64,000 nt of DNA from Allocoprobacillus halotolerans (GTDB lineage: Bacteria; Bacillota_I; Bacilli_A; Erysipelotrichales; Coprobacillaceae): assembly GCF_024399475.1 (NCBI RefSeq), contig NZ_CP101620.1, forward strand, positions 637,608 to 701,607. Direction: 5' to 3'. The notes beneath the pieces were generated by a model. That model searched no databases, had not been told where the DNA came from, and saw nothing but the letters and a program-made list of their open reading frames with translations. Below, one piece after another: positions 19,726-29,432 of this stretch (position 1 is its first letter; every line of letters starts with the position of its first letter). The translations under genes were made by a program, and so were the position numbers.

Positions 19726-20165
19726 CTATTTATTTTCTAACCAGTCTTTACAAATATCTACTCATTCTATCATATGTGAATATTCAACTAATTCTTCTAA
19801 AGATAAATCTATCGCACTGTGCCCATTTCCAGCAGCTGGATAAATACGCTCAAAACGCTTTAATGAAATATCCAAATACACAGGAATATCATTATGAATG
19901 GCAAATGGACAAACACCTCCTGGAGCATGTCCAATATAATCTTCAACTTGTCCAACTGGTATCATTTTCGCTTTTTGATGAAAAGTATTTTTTATACTTT
20001 TTATTATCCACTTTTGCATCTCCAGCCATAACCACTAACAATGGTTTGTCAAATACTAAAAAAGACATTGTTTTGGCAATCTGTTTCACTAGACTCTTCA
20101 AGCTTAATAATACGTTCTTGTAGACCAAAACTCTTAAAATAGGCTTCTACTTTTTCAATTGCCAT
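19726..20165 (-). pseudogene. ybaK: YbaK/EbsC-type aminoacyl-tRNA deacylase, decayed
   Basis: The start at 20165 (GGGAGGA site 7 bases upstream) reads MAIEKVEAYFKSFGLQERII. Fragments in other frames then give QIAKTMSFLVFDKPLLVVM and MIPVGQVEDYIGHAPGGVCP, the Cys-tRNA(Pro) deacylase core with its GGV-CP loop. There are two frame changes (near 20090 and 19987) and an in-frame TGA where Trp would be expected (MIE-stop-VDICKDW). The stop is not a homopolymer event, so true inactivation is more credible here than elsewhere in the window. The family edits mischarged Cys-tRNA(Pro). Confidence 0.8.
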
Positions 20166-20216
20166 TTTGATTCCTCCCACTTTTCTACAAGTCTATACTG
20201 AAATAACCACGTTCTA

Positions 20217-20246
20217 TGTAAAAACCAGTGAACATTTCACTGGTTT
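20217..20246 (-). terminator. Terminator of glgBP
   Basis: AAACCAGTGAA pairs with TTCACTGGTTT around a 3-base loop (an 11-bp stem), followed on the minus strand by a T run. Confidence 0.8.
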
Positions 20247-20251
20247 CCTTT

Positions 20252-22648
20252 TTATCTTTTCACTCTATCTAATTTCCAAATATCTTCAACATATTCTTCA
20301 ATTGTACGATCTGATGAGAAATATCCAGATTGTGCAATATTGACAAGACACATCTTAGACCATTTTGCACGATCACGATATAATTCATCTACTTTAGCTT
20401 GAGCTTTCAAATAAGATTCAAAATCAGCAAATAAGAAGTATTCATCATTACGATTCATTAATTCATCAAAAATCATTCTGAATTCTTCTCTTGATTCATG
20501 GAATGTTCCATCCACTAAAGAATCAACAACATTTTTAATACGTGGATCATTGTTATAATAATCCCAAGCATTATATTGTCCATTCCATCTTAATTCATTG
20601 ATTTCATTATCTTTTAATCCAAAGATAATGACATTGTCATCACCAACACGTTCAGCAATTTCTACGTTAGCACCATCAAGTGTTCCAACAGTTACTGCTC
20701 CGTTCATCATGAATTTCATATTACCTGTACCACTTGCTTCTTTACCAGCAGTTGAAATCTGTTCAGAAACATCTGCCGCAGGCATAATCTTTTCAGCAAT
20801 TGTGACACCATAGTTTTCAATAAATACAACTTTTAAATAAGCATTTGTATCAGGATCATTATTAACCATATCAGCTACACTATTAATTAATTTAATAACT
20901 TTTTTTGCAAAGTAGTAAGCTGGTGCAGCTTTTGCCCCAAAGATAAATGTTCTTGGATAAATCTTAAATTCAGGATTCCTCTTCATTTGTTGATATAAGT
21001 AAATAACATGCATGATATTTAATAATTGACGTTTATAAGCATGTAGTCTCTTCACTTGAATATCAAAAATACTATTGACATCAACTTGAATACCATTGTG
21101 TTGATAAATATAATCAGCTAAAACTTGTTTTCTTTGTTGTTTCACATTATAGAATTTTCCTTGGACAATAGAATCATCAACATAATTCATTAATTTTTCT
21201 AATTGTTCAGGATGTTTAATCCAATCATTTCCAATTGTTTCATTTAATAATGTAGTTAATTCTGGATTTGAATAAGCTAACCATCTACGATGTGTAATAC
21301 CATTTGTTTTGTTGTTGAATTTTTCTGGATATAAGAAATAAAAATCTTTCATTTCCTGTTCCATTAAAATTTGTGTATGAAGTCTAGCAACCCCATTAAC
21401 ACTAAAGCTTCCAACAATCGCAAGATGAGCCATATGCACTTGACCATCTTTTAAAATCATAACACGATTTAATAAATCTTCATCGTTATCACTTAAATGT
21501 TTAACATAACCTATAAATCTTCTATTGATTTCTTCGATAATTTGATAAACCCTTGGAAGTAATGACTGCATTGTAGAAATAGGCCATTTTTCCAATGCTT
21601 CTGATAAAATAGTATGGTTTGTATAAGCACAAGTATGTGTTGTGATGTCCCATGCTTCATCCCAATCCATATCATATTCATCAATTAAAATTCTCATCAA
21701 TTCAGGAATCACTAAAACAGGATGTGTATCATTTAACTGAATCACATTCTTTTCATGGAAATTCGCTAATGATGGATAAACTCTTAAATGATTTTTAATA
21801 ATCGCACGTAACCCTGCTGAAACAAAGAAATATTGTTGTTTCAAACGTAAAGTACGTCCGGCAAGTGTTGAGTCATCAGGATATAAAGTCTGACAAATAT
21901 CTCTGACTTCTTGTGCATATTGTCTAAAATCTTTATTAGATGGAATATTGTCACTTGGTTCAGAATGCCATAAACGAAGTGTATTGGTAACTGTTGTATC
22001 ATTACCTACAATTGGCATATCATAAGGAACTGCTCTGACACATTCAGCATCAACATGATCCCATTTACCAGTTTCTTCATTCCATACAACATGTCCCCAG
22101 AATTTCACATCAACCGCATGTTTAGGTTTTCTAACTTCCCACATATTTCCTAATTTTAACCATTGATCAGGAACTTCTACTTGATATCCATTTTCTATTT
22201 TTTGTTTAAATAATCCATATTCATAACGAATTGTATTTCCAAATGCTGGATAAGAAAGTGAAGCTAATGAATCCATGAAACAAGCTGCAAGTCTTCCTAA
22301 ACCACCATTTCCTAAACCTGCATCAGATTCTAATTCTTCTAAATCATGGATATTAATACCATAATCAGCTAATCCCTCTTTAGCAATTTCATAAATACCT
22401 AAATTCATTAAGTTGTTCACTAATAAACGTCCAATCAAAAACTCCATTGAAAAATAATGAACTTGTTTTTGATAGTTTGTTTTTGTCGCCATTTTTGTCA
22501 TCGCCCAATTGACAGAAGCATAATCACGCACCATTCTTTCAAGTGTCATAAACTTTTCAGTAATGTGTGCTTCTTCAACTGTGCGTCCGTAAGATTCAAT
22601 AATTCTTTTTGAAAACTCATATTTAAATTCTTCTTTTGTCTTAAACAT
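20252..22648 (-). CDS. glgP: Glycogen/maltodextrin phosphorylase (GT35)
   Basis: This 798-residue enzyme releases glucose-1-phosphate from alpha-1,4 glucan ends using PLP. Visible blocks are VHYFSMEFLIGRLLVNNL, DAGLGNGGLGRLAACF, VIQLNDTHPVLVIPELMR, FDIQVKRLHAYKRQLLNI and the PLP-lysine motif EASGTGNMKFMMNGA. Length is normal for bacterial phosphorylases. It follows glgB by 16 bases on the same strand, so storage-glucan building and breakdown are co-transcribed. With pulA nearby the cell can degrade branched glucan; glgA and glgC are not in the window. Confidence 0.96.
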   Translation of the reverse strand: MFKTKEEFKYEFSKRIIESYGRTVEEAHITEKFMTLERMVRDYASVNWAMTKMATKTNYQKQVHYFSMEFLIGRLLVNNLMNLGIYEIAKEGLADYGINIHDLEELESDAGLGNGGLGRLAACFMDSLASLSYPAFGNTIRYEYGLFKQKIENGYQVEVPDQWLKLGNMWEVRKPKHAVDVKFWGHVVWNEETGKWDHVDAECVRAVPYDMPIVGNDTTVTNTLRLWHSEPSDNIPSNKDFRQYAQEVRDICQTLYPDDSTLAGRTLRLKQQYFFVSAGLRAIIKNHLRVYPSLANFHEKNVIQLNDTHPVLVIPELMRILIDEYDMDWDEAWDITTHTCAYTNHTILSEALEKWPISTMQSLLPRVYQIIEEINRRFIGYVKHLSDNDEDLLNRVMILKDGQVHMAHLAIVGSFSVNGVARLHTQILMEQEMKDFYFLYPEKFNNKTNGITHRRWLAYSNPELTTLLNETIGNDWIKHPEQLEKLMNYVDDSIVQGKFYNVKQQRKQVLADYIYQHNGIQVDVNSIFDIQVKRLHAYKRQLLNIMHVIYLYQQMKRNPEFKIYPRTFIFGAKAAPAYYFAKKVIKLINSVADMVNNDPDTNAYLKVVFIENYGVTIAEKIMPAADVSEQISTAGKEASGTGNMKFMMNGAVTVGTLDGANVEIAERVGDDNVIIFGLKDNEINELRWNGQYNAWDYYNNDPRIKNVVDSLVDGTFHESREEFRMIFDELMNRNDEYFLFADFESYLKAQAKVDELYRDRAKWSKMCLVNIAQSGYFSSDRTIEEYVEDIWKLDRVKR

Positions 22649-22664
22649 CTTTCGTCTCCCTTAA

Positions 22665-24536
22665 CTATTTCTTCTTCAATTCAAATATCATACTAGAAAA
22701 TGGTGCAATGTCAACTAAAATTGAATTTTCTTTGTTTACAGCATGTATTTTTTGTGATTTAATAGCTCTTTTATTCGTAAAATTGCTTCCAGTATAATAA
22801 TCAGTATCCGTATTAATAATTTCTTTATATGTTCCTGCAACTGGAACTGGTATACGATAACCATGATGCGTATTACCTACAAAGTTCATAACGCATACTA
22901 AAACTTCTCCATCTGGAGCATAACGTGCATAGGCAAATACACTTTGTTTCATATCATCAACAACTAACCATTCAAATCCCTCAGGATAGTAATCATATTG
23001 ATATAAAGCTGGGTGATTTAGAATCAAATGATTTAAATCAGAGAAATATCTATGGAATGAATCATGTTGTGGATATTTCAATAAAACCCATCCTAAAGCT
23101 TTCTTTTCATCCCATTCTTTATATTCAGCAAGTTCATTACCCATGAAGTTTAATTTCTTACCAGGATGTGTCATCATATATAAATAAAGTGACTTACATT
23201 GTGCAAATTTTTGATCATTATTTCCCCACATTTTATCTAAAATTGTTCCTTTACTATGAACGACTTCATCATGTGAAAAAGGTAAAATATAGTTTTCACG
23301 ATAGAAATACATCATTGAGAAAGTCAATTTATTATGAACATCAGGATATTGACGATAAACAGGGTCTTTTTTGAAATAAGCCAAAGTATCGTTCATCCAT
23401 CCTAAATCCCATTTGTAGTCAAAACCAAGTCCACCAGATTGTGGTGCTGTTGTCACCATTGGATAATCTGTTGAATCTTCAGCAATCAACATCACACCAG
23501 GGAATAATCCATTCATGTGTGAATTCATACGTTTCATAAATTCAATAGCTCCATCGTTGATACCACGTTCTTTATTTCCTTTCCAGTAAATTAAATTACT
23601 AATTGCATCAAAACGAATACCATCAATATGGAAATAATTCGCCCAAAAATGAACAGAAGACATCAAGAAACTACGTACTTCTTCTCTACCCAAATCAAAG
23701 TAACAGCTATCCCATTCTGTATATCTTAAATTAATATCAGGATATTCATACACAAAACCACCATCAAACTGATGTAAACCATGTCCATCAGTCACAAAGT
23801 GGGCAGGTACAAAGTCCATAATAACCCCTATGTTATTTTTATGACAAGCATTGATAAAAGACATTAATTGTTTTGGATGCCCATAACGACTTGTCGCACT
23901 GAAATATCCAGTAGGCTGATAGCCCCATGAACCATCAAATGGGAACTCCGTCAAAGGCATTAATTCAATATGAGAATATCCATTTTCAACGACATAAGGA
24001 ATGATTTGATCAATCATTTCTTCATAGCTATAATATTCTCCATCTTCTTCATCCGTAAAATCTTTTTTCATTTTCCATGAACCAATATTGGCTTCATAAA
24101 TATTTAAAACTTTATCAAAGTTCTTTGTACGCTTATTTAACCAGCGTTTATCTGCCCATCTAAAACCATCAATCTTATAAACTTTAGATGCTGTACCTGG
24201 TCTTAGTTCACTAAAGAAGGCATATGGATCTGCACGATCCACCCATGAACCATTTGGTGTTTCAATACGATATTTATATGTATCGTATTGTTTTATTTTA
24301 GGAATAAATAAAGTATATATACCTCCATCTGTATATTTTTCCATATAGTGATCTTCTCCATTCCATTTGTTGAAGTCACCAACAACCTGCACACTTCTTG
24401 CATGAGGTGCATAAACAGTGAATCTTACACCTTTTTGCCCATCCATTTCTTCAAAATGTGCACCAAAAACTCTATACATCTCTAAACAGTTTCCTTCGTG
24501 GAAAAGTTGAATCAAAAAGTTATCTAATTGTGCCAT
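22665..24536 (-). CDS. glgB: 1,4-alpha-glucan branching enzyme (GH13)
   Basis: This 623-residue enzyme makes alpha-1,6 branches. An N-terminal CBM48 domain (GVRFTVYAPHARSVQVVGDF) precedes the barrel with VIMDFVPAHF, the nucleophile in FHIDGIRFDAISN, the acid in LIAEDSTDYP and the transition-state Asp in PFSHDEVVHSKG. The ATG at 24536 is preferred over an upstream in-frame ATG because AAAGGGG lies 7 bases before it. It heads the glgB-glgP operon, with a likely cre site over its promoter. Confidence 0.95.
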   Translation of the reverse strand: MAQLDNFLIQLFHEGNCLEMYRVFGAHFEEMDGQKGVRFTVYAPHARSVQVVGDFNKWNGEDHYMEKYTDGGIYTLFIPKIKQYDTYKYRIETPNGSWVDRADPYAFFSELRPGTASKVYKIDGFRWADKRWLNKRTKNFDKVLNIYEANIGSWKMKKDFTDEEDGEYYSYEEMIDQIIPYVVENGYSHIELMPLTEFPFDGSWGYQPTGYFSATSRYGHPKQLMSFINACHKNNIGVIMDFVPAHFVTDGHGLHQFDGGFVYEYPDINLRYTEWDSCYFDLGREEVRSFLMSSVHFWANYFHIDGIRFDAISNLIYWKGNKERGINDGAIEFMKRMNSHMNGLFPGVMLIAEDSTDYPMVTTAPQSGGLGFDYKWDLGWMNDTLAYFKKDPVYRQYPDVHNKLTFSMMYFYRENYILPFSHDEVVHSKGTILDKMWGNNDQKFAQCKSLYLYMMTHPGKKLNFMGNELAEYKEWDEKKALGWVLLKYPQHDSFHRYFSDLNHLILNHPALYQYDYYPEGFEWLVVDDMKQSVFAYARYAPDGEVLVCVMNFVGNTHHGYRIPVPVAGTYKEIINTDTDYYTGSNFTNKRAIKSQKIHAVNKENSILVDIAPFSSMIFELKKK

Positions 24537-24560
24537 AGTAAAACCCCTTTCATATTTTTT

Positions 24561-24582
24561 ATTATACATGAAAACGCTTAAA
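24561..24582 (-). promoter_or_regulatory. glgB promoter -10 with overlapping cre-like site
   Basis: TGAAAACGCTTAAA at 24569-24582 matches the CcpA cre consensus TGWNANCGNTNWCA at 13 of 14 positions. On the minus strand TATAAT lies at 24561-24566, just downstream of it. A site between the -35 and -10 positions would repress glgB when preferred sugar is present. The -35 hexamer itself is poor. Confidence 0.5.
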
Positions 24583-24640
24583 AAAGCACTCTTTTTATTT
24601 ATACCATGTCTTCATACCATGTTTTTATTCATAACACAAT

Positions 24641-24682
24641 AAAAAAAGAAATACTTCAACTTTAACGTTGTTATATTTCTTT
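24641..24682 (-). terminator. Terminator after the small HTH gene
   Basis: A two-part stem (24647-24653 with 24674-24680, inner CAAC/GTTG) is followed on the minus strand by T7. It overlaps the stop codon of the HTH gene. Confidence 0.55.
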
Positions 24683-24896
24683 AATCGCTATTTTCTTCTT
24701 TTATAAATTCGATCACATCATTTGGTGTACAATCCAATGCATGACATAATTTTTCTAAAGTAAACGTAGAAATACCTTTACCATGTTTAATATTATGAAT
24801 GATTCTTGGATTAATACCATGATGATGAATCAAAGCATATGTTGTTATTGATTTTTCTTTCATTGTCTTAAATAATGGTGCATAACTAATCATCAT
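24681..24896 (-). CDS. Small Cro/CI-type HTH regulator
   Basis: This 71-residue protein is a single helix-turn-helix domain: TYALIHHHGINPRIIHNIKHG, then STFTLEKLCHALDCTPNDVIEFI. It matches the short HTH_26-like subfamily that binds DNA as dimers and lacks an effector domain. AAAGG lies 7 bases before the ATG at 24896; the next codon is also ATG. It is monocistronic, between glgB and the nucleoid protein gene. Target unknown. Confidence 0.85.
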   Translation of the reverse strand: MMISYAPLFKTMKEKSITTYALIHHHGINPRIIHNIKHGKGISTFTLEKLCHALDCTPNDVIEFIKEENSD

Positions 24897-25111
24897 ATCA
24901 CTACCTTTATTTTATTATGCCCATTTCTTAAGAATATGAATATATTGAAAAATGTAACTATACAGACTTAAATAATGATTATTATTGCATAAACAAATAT
25001 CTAAATCTTTTTTAGTACCTACTATAAATAAATTTCATCAAAAGTTAAACACATCAACTTTTTATAAGTTATTTCATGACTACCACTTTTTTAATAATAT
25101 TTCCAATAACC

Positions 25112-25139
25112 AAAAAAGTAAGCCATTTTCGCTTACTTT
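25112..25139. terminator. Terminator of the nucleoid-associated protein gene
   Basis: AAAGTAAGC, a 7-base loop and GCTTACTTT form a perfect 9-bp stem, with T6 following on the minus strand. It overlaps the stop codon at 25133. Confidence 0.8.
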
Positions 25140-26119
25140 ACAATCACTTCACTCACATCTTTTAATAAAACAGAATAAGTCCCATCTTCCTGTTTCACTT
25201 TTTCTACTTTATCCCCAGATAAATATTCTTCAATTGGCAAACTGATTTCAATATCGTCATCTAAAACAAGTTTACATTTATCCATTGATGGTAAAGATAA
25301 ACTCTCAATCTGATCTTCTTCACCAATTCCCAAATCTTTCATCATGATTTCACTTTCTTCTTGTGCTTGTCCATCTCTTTCTAAAACCTTTTTCACAATT
25401 TCTAAAGGTTTTACAGGCTGATTCGTATCAATTTTTTCCTGTATTTCATGTTTCATTAAAGGTAAAGCTTTTCCATCATTCACATTATAAATATCATCCA
25501 TTTTTCTAACAACTTTTTTCATCGTTGATATTTTCTGTTTATCAGTAAGTTTTTCTTCACCTTTAATCCATTGTGCATTTAAATAGAAATCAAGTTTTCC
25601 ATCAATCGTATATTTCTTTTCAATTAAATATAATTTCTTTGTATCAACATTTACAATAATGGCTTCATCAACTGGTGAACCCATTGTTGGTAAGACTTGT
25701 TTTTTCGTAATACGAATATTGTTTTCATCAATGACACTCATAGGAATATAACGATAATTCAGCTTTAAAGCACCTACATATCTTTCTCCATTTTTATAAC
25801 AATCAACAAATAAAACATTACTGTTAGGCATTTCTTCAATCACTGATCCTAACGCAAATAATTTATCTGTCATTTCATGAGCCTGTTTGATAAATTCTTC
25901 ATTACTTTCCACCATTTTTTCACTTCTTAACATCATTTCATGTAAAGAACCTACTGTCAATTCTTTTAATGATGGAGAATTTAGTGCTTTTTCTACTTTC
26001 TTACGATAATAATCAATAGATGTTTCATTCATATCTACAAAATCAGTAGAATGATAAATCTTTCGATGTTCAAAATCTAACATATGCATTAATATTTTAT
26101 TGATAACTATTGTATTCAT
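25133..26119 (-). CDS. Nucleoid-associated protein, NdpA/YejK family
   Basis: This 328-residue protein belongs to the 37-kDa nucleoid-associated family. It starts NTIVINKILMHMLDFEHRKI and has MPNSNVLFVDCYKNGERYVG, the PMSVIDENN core and VDEAIIVNVDTKKLYLIEKK. The ATG at 26119 follows GGGTG by 6 bases; an in-frame GTG nine bases earlier would put the ribosome site inside the gene. Members associate with the nucleoid in E. coli, with no enzyme activity known. It is divergent from yaaA. Confidence 0.85.
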   Translation of the reverse strand: MNTIVINKILMHMLDFEHRKIYHSTDFVDMNETSIDYYRKKVEKALNSPSLKELTVGSLHEMMLRSEKMVESNEEFIKQAHEMTDKLFALGSVIEEMPNSNVLFVDCYKNGERYVGALKLNYRYIPMSVIDENNIRITKKQVLPTMGSPVDEAIIVNVDTKKLYLIEKKYTIDGKLDFYLNAQWIKGEEKLTDKQKISTMKKVVRKMDDIYNVNDGKALPLMKHEIQEKIDTNQPVKPLEIVKKVLERDGQAQEESEIMMKDLGIGEEDQIESLSLPSMDKCKLVLDDDIEISLPIEEYLSGDKVEKVKQEDGTYSVLLKDVSEVIVK

Positions 26120-26200
26120 TCTTTTCACCCGTCAAGATTATAACATATTTCTTTATCAATGACATTAAATACTTTATAATAATTCTAAGGAGGAAAACGT

Positions 26201-26908
26201 ATGAAGATTATCATTGCCCCAAGTAAAACAATGAAATATAGTGGTATAGATATTGTTGGATCAAAACCACTTTACCCAAAAGAAACAGAATATTTACATA
26301 ACCTATTAAAACAATATAACGATGAACAATTATGTGAATTCATGAAAATTTCTTATAAACAAGCTACTCAAGTCTATCGATATTTTCATGAACCACAAAC
26401 TGAACACCCCGCTCTTTTCTTTTATCAGGGAACAGTTTTTAAACAATTAGATTTATCAAGCTATCATTTACATCAAACATATCTTGAAAATCATTTAAGA
26501 ATACTAGATGCCTATTATGGTGTTTTATTGTATAACACAAGTATTACACCTTATCGTTTAGATATGACCATGAAACCTCAAAATATGAATCTCTATGAAT
26601 ATTGGTATACTCCTTTATATCAACATTTTGAACAAGAAGATTATATTATTTCTTTAGCTTCTAAAGAATTTACCAATATGTTAAGACATCCTCATATTTA
26701 TTTTATTGATTTTATAATCATTGATCAGGGTAAAATCAAAAGGAATGCTGTGATTATAAAAAAAGCAAGAGGACAAATGTTAAATCAAATGATTTTACAA
26801 GAAATTGAAACATTGGATGAATTAAAGACTTTAAATATTGATGGATTTACTTATAATCCTCAATATGATCAAGAAGGTACGCTTGCTTTTGTGAAAGAGA
26901 GAACATAA
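26201..26908 (+). CDS. yaaA: YaaA/DUF328 peroxide-stress protein
   Basis: This 235-residue protein opens with MKIIIAPSKTM, and has the family blocks YQGTVFKQLDL, ILDAYYGVL, TPYRLDMTMKP and IIKKARGQMLNQMI. YaaA lowers free intracellular iron and binds DNA in E. coli during peroxide stress. AAGGAGG lies before the ATG at 26201. It is followed after 2 bases by an acetyltransferase gene. Confidence 0.92.
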   Translation: MKIIIAPSKTMKYSGIDIVGSKPLYPKETEYLHNLLKQYNDEQLCEFMKISYKQATQVYRYFHEPQTEHPALFFYQGTVFKQLDLSSYHLHQTYLENHLRILDAYYGVLLYNTSITPYRLDMTMKPQNMNLYEYWYTPLYQHFEQEDYIISLASKEFTNMLRHPHIYFIDFIIIDQGKIKRNAVIIKKARGQMLNQMILQEIETLDELKTLNIDGFTYNPQYDQEGTLAFVKERT

Positions 26909-26910
26909 AA

Positions 26911-27554
26911 ATGTTGAAAATTAGACATGAAAAACAAGAAGATTATACAATTGTAGAAAATGTCATTAGACAAGCTTTTTATAATGTTTATATGCCTGGT
27001 TGTTATGAACATTATTTAACTCATGTGATGCGTCATCATGAAGATTTCATACCAGAATTAGATTTTGTCATGGAATTAGATGGACAAATTATTGGTAACA
27101 TTATGTATACTAAAGCCAAACTTGTTGATGAAAACAATCATGAAAAAGATATTTTAACTTTTGGACCAGTTAGCATCTTACCTGCATATCAAAAACAGGG
27201 ATATGGACATCAACTGATGGAATATTCTTTTCAGCAAGCCACTTTACTTGGCTACGATACGATTGTGATTTTAGGAAATCCTCGTGTCTATCTACCACTT
27301 GGTTTCCAATCATCACACAAATATAACATTTGTTTAGAAATGGAAAATTCCCTACTGCCATGCTTGTGAAAACCTTCAATTCACATTTTTATGATGGTAA
27401 AAGATGGACTTATCACGAAAGTCCAGTCATGAATATCGACATAGAAGCAGCACTGGCATATGATGATGCTTTAGAAAAACTGGAAAAGAAACATCTTTAT
27501 AGTCAAGATGAATTTGAAATTCTTTGTCATTCTTTTATTGAAGTAGAAATATAA
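26911..27554 (+). pseudogene. GNAT-family N-acetyltransferase (YhbS-like), one frameshift
   Basis: The first frame has the N-terminal GNAT fold with FGPVSILPAYQKQGYGHQLM, the acetyl-CoA pyrophosphate loop (Q-x-x-G-x-G). The second (from 27330) gives GKFPTAMLVKTFNSHFYDG. One A missing in GAAATGG near 27336 separates them; restored, the protein is about 214 residues. Substrate unknown. It is probably translated with yaaA. The break fits the window-wide homopolymer pattern. Confidence 0.8.
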
Positions 27555-27595
27555 AAAAGCCATTATGAAATTTTAAAATTTCATTTGGCTTTTTA
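27553..27595 (+). terminator. Terminator of yaaA-GNAT
   Basis: AAAAGCCA with TGGCTTTT encloses a second perfect stem ATGAAATTTT/AAAATTTCAT, followed by a T run. Confidence 0.8.
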
Positions 27596-27670
27596 TGTCT
27601 TTTTATTGATAAATGCGTACAAGATGACACCATATGTATGTACGTTTTATACATTATATTTATAAATCTT

Positions 27671-28438
27671 CTATTCTTCTTGATAATTTCTAAAATCAAC
27701 TAACTCAATATTATTATCTTTTACCCATTGTTTCAACCAATCACTACATAAAAAGTCACATTCCATGGCTCTAATATGTGTAAAAGATGAATGCGTTAAA
27801 ATATACTGATCTAGATAACCTGGATGAAAAATGGCTACGCTACAAGGATTACTTTTGATTTTTTCTAAATGCTCCTACATATATTCACTAGGATTATATA
27901 ATCCCTTTTCATCCTCTTTAAAGAAAGGCAAACCATATAATTGATGTTCTTCTTCCCACTTTGGATCAAGATTTGGATTACAAAAGAAAAGATGATGTCT
28001 TTTCGCAACATTTTCTAAAGCGATAAAGAAATTTTTTGAAAACACAGCATGTCCTTCAAAATAATCTGGATTTCTTCCTGTAATTTCTTGAAATCTTTTT
28101 AATTGCGCTTCTATTTCAATTTCACATTCTTCAACACATATCGTATCTTCTTGACGTGATCTAATTTCTTTACTTGAACAAAATTCTCCATTAGGCTGAA
28201 CTAATGAAGGAATAAGTGAAGAATCACTCAATGGTTTTCCAACACAAATATTTGTATGTTGCCCTAACGCAATATCATAATCTTTTACCAATTGATAACC
28301 GTAAGAAGCACTTGGCATATTGGGCATCATTCCTACACTTGTAATTAAACCATCTTTCACAGCTTTTAAAATCCCTAAACTCACTGCTTCACTAAAACCC
28401 AAATCATCTGCACGTAAAATTAATTTCATATATTCCAT
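27671..28438 (-). pseudogene. chbG: ChbG/YdjC carbohydrate deacetylase with an in-frame stop
   Basis: The frame starts MKLILRADDLGFSEAVSLGI, the metal-binding DD motif of the YdjC family, with QHTNICVGKPL and YFEGHAVF supplying His ligands. It stops at a TAG (27875), but the same frame continues EHLEKIKSNPCSVAIFHPGY to a stop at 27671, giving about 255 residues. FHPGY is a conserved family block, so the TAG interrupts a formerly intact gene by a base substitution. The enzyme removes acetyl from N-acetylated oligosaccharides such as chitobiose phosphate. The start is 28438 or 28429; AAAGGA lies just upstream. Confidence 0.8.
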
Positions 28439-28552
28439 ATTCCTTTCTTCATTTCTTCTTTTTTCTTTTTCATATCCATCTCAATTAAATCAGACATAGT
28501 TGTCCATTAAACGTGTAAAGATAAATCTAGGATAGTGTTCCCACTTTGCAAT

Positions 28553-28580
28553 AAAAAAGTACCCAATTCAAGGGCACTTT
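28553..28580 (-). terminator. Terminator of the candidate small RNA
   Basis: AAAGT-G-CCC pairs with GGG-T-ACTTT (one wobble) around a 7-base loop, followed by TTTATT on the minus strand. It lies 115 bases before the chbG start. Confidence 0.7.
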
Positions 28581-28729
28581 CTACAAAGTCTGAGCCAAAT
28601 TCAGAAAATGGATAGTTCCTGAACCGCAGCATTTGTTTTGCACCTGCCACAGTCGAGTTCCCATCGACTTTCAAATAATCACATCTTCATCATATTTGTA
28701 AAATGTCGCAAATGAAATAACTATCATCC
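28553..28729 (-). ncRNA. Candidate structured small RNA with own promoter and terminator
   Basis: A minus-strand TGC-TATAAT extended -10 lies at 28736-28744, and an intrinsic terminator at 28553-28580. Between them, with no ribosome site or frame, are a perfect GTCGA/TCGAC hairpin (28652-28668), a GCAG/CTGC hairpin (28626-28647) and a TTCAG/CTGAA hairpin. The loop of the last carries AACTATC (28611-28617), which pairs with GATAGTT near the 5' end (28719-28725), a likely pseudoknot. GC content is higher than in nearby spacers. Length is about 177 bases. I could not match it to tmRNA, SRP RNA, RNase P, 6S or riboswitch classes I know. Confidence 0.5.
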
Positions 28730-28773
28730 ACAGCAATTATAGCATATTTTTCATCTAGTTATTTATCATTCGT

Positions 28774-29318
28774 TTATTTCACTAAATAATGATACTGCAT
28801 ACCTTCACGAATATTTTTTGATGATTGTCCTAATTTTTCTAAAATTGTGTATGCAAACTCCAAAGCAGCGGCTGGACCACGTCCAGTAATCACATTTTGA
28901 TCACAACAAACCAATACGTCCTGATGTATACCTGAAGGAATTTCTTTTTCAAATCCTGGATAACAAGTAAATTTTTTCCAGTCACAACACCAGCTTTTTC
29001 TAATGAAATAGGACCAGCACAGATGGCTGCAATCCATTTGTTTTGTTGATTAAATGTTTTCAAAATATTAATCACTCTTTCATCATCACGAAGTGAAGTT
29101 GCTCCTGGAAGTCCACCTGGTAATACCACAACATCAGCTTCATAAACACTTTCATCAAATACCTGATCCATTTTCACTTCAATACCATGTGAACTCTTAG
29201 CAAACATCGTATCCATTCCTACCATTTGACATGTGATATTCGCACGTCTTAAAACATCAACAACACTTAAAGCCTCTAATTCTTCAAAACCATCTTTAAA
29301 TAAAACAGCAGCTTGCAT
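28774..29318 (-). pseudogene. DJ-1/PfpI family protein, one frameshift
   Basis: The N-terminal frame reads MQAAVLFKDGFEELEALSVV with the conserved Glu, VVVLPGGLPGATSLRDD and WIAAICAGPISLEKAG, which has the nucleophilic Cys elbow. The rest is in another frame: FTCYPGFEKEIP, VITGRGPAAALEFAY. Adding one base to the A6-T3 run near 28975 joins them, giving about 182 residues, the YajL/DJ-1 size. The family handles oxidative or glyoxal damage; the exact activity is debated. The ATG at 29318 follows GGGAGGAG by 6 bases, so the longer upstream frame is not used. Confidence 0.85.
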
Positions 29319-29432
29319 ATGATCTCCTCCCTTTATTTTTTTATTATTATAACATATTTTTATAAACAAATAATGAACTACACTTTTATAATGAATTATG
29401 TTATGATAATAACCATAAAAGAAGGTGAATTT

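Noticed and set aside
19726..20165. TGA read as tryptophan (Mycoplasma-type code)
   Set aside because: TGA ends other intact genes here, for example RNase J and the 71-residue ORF, where it overlaps the next start codon. A nonsense change is simpler.
28553..28729. Known riboswitch, 6S RNA, tmRNA or SRP RNA
   Set aside because: None of the conserved core sequences I know for these classes is present on either strand; the chbG start is also 115 bases past the terminator.
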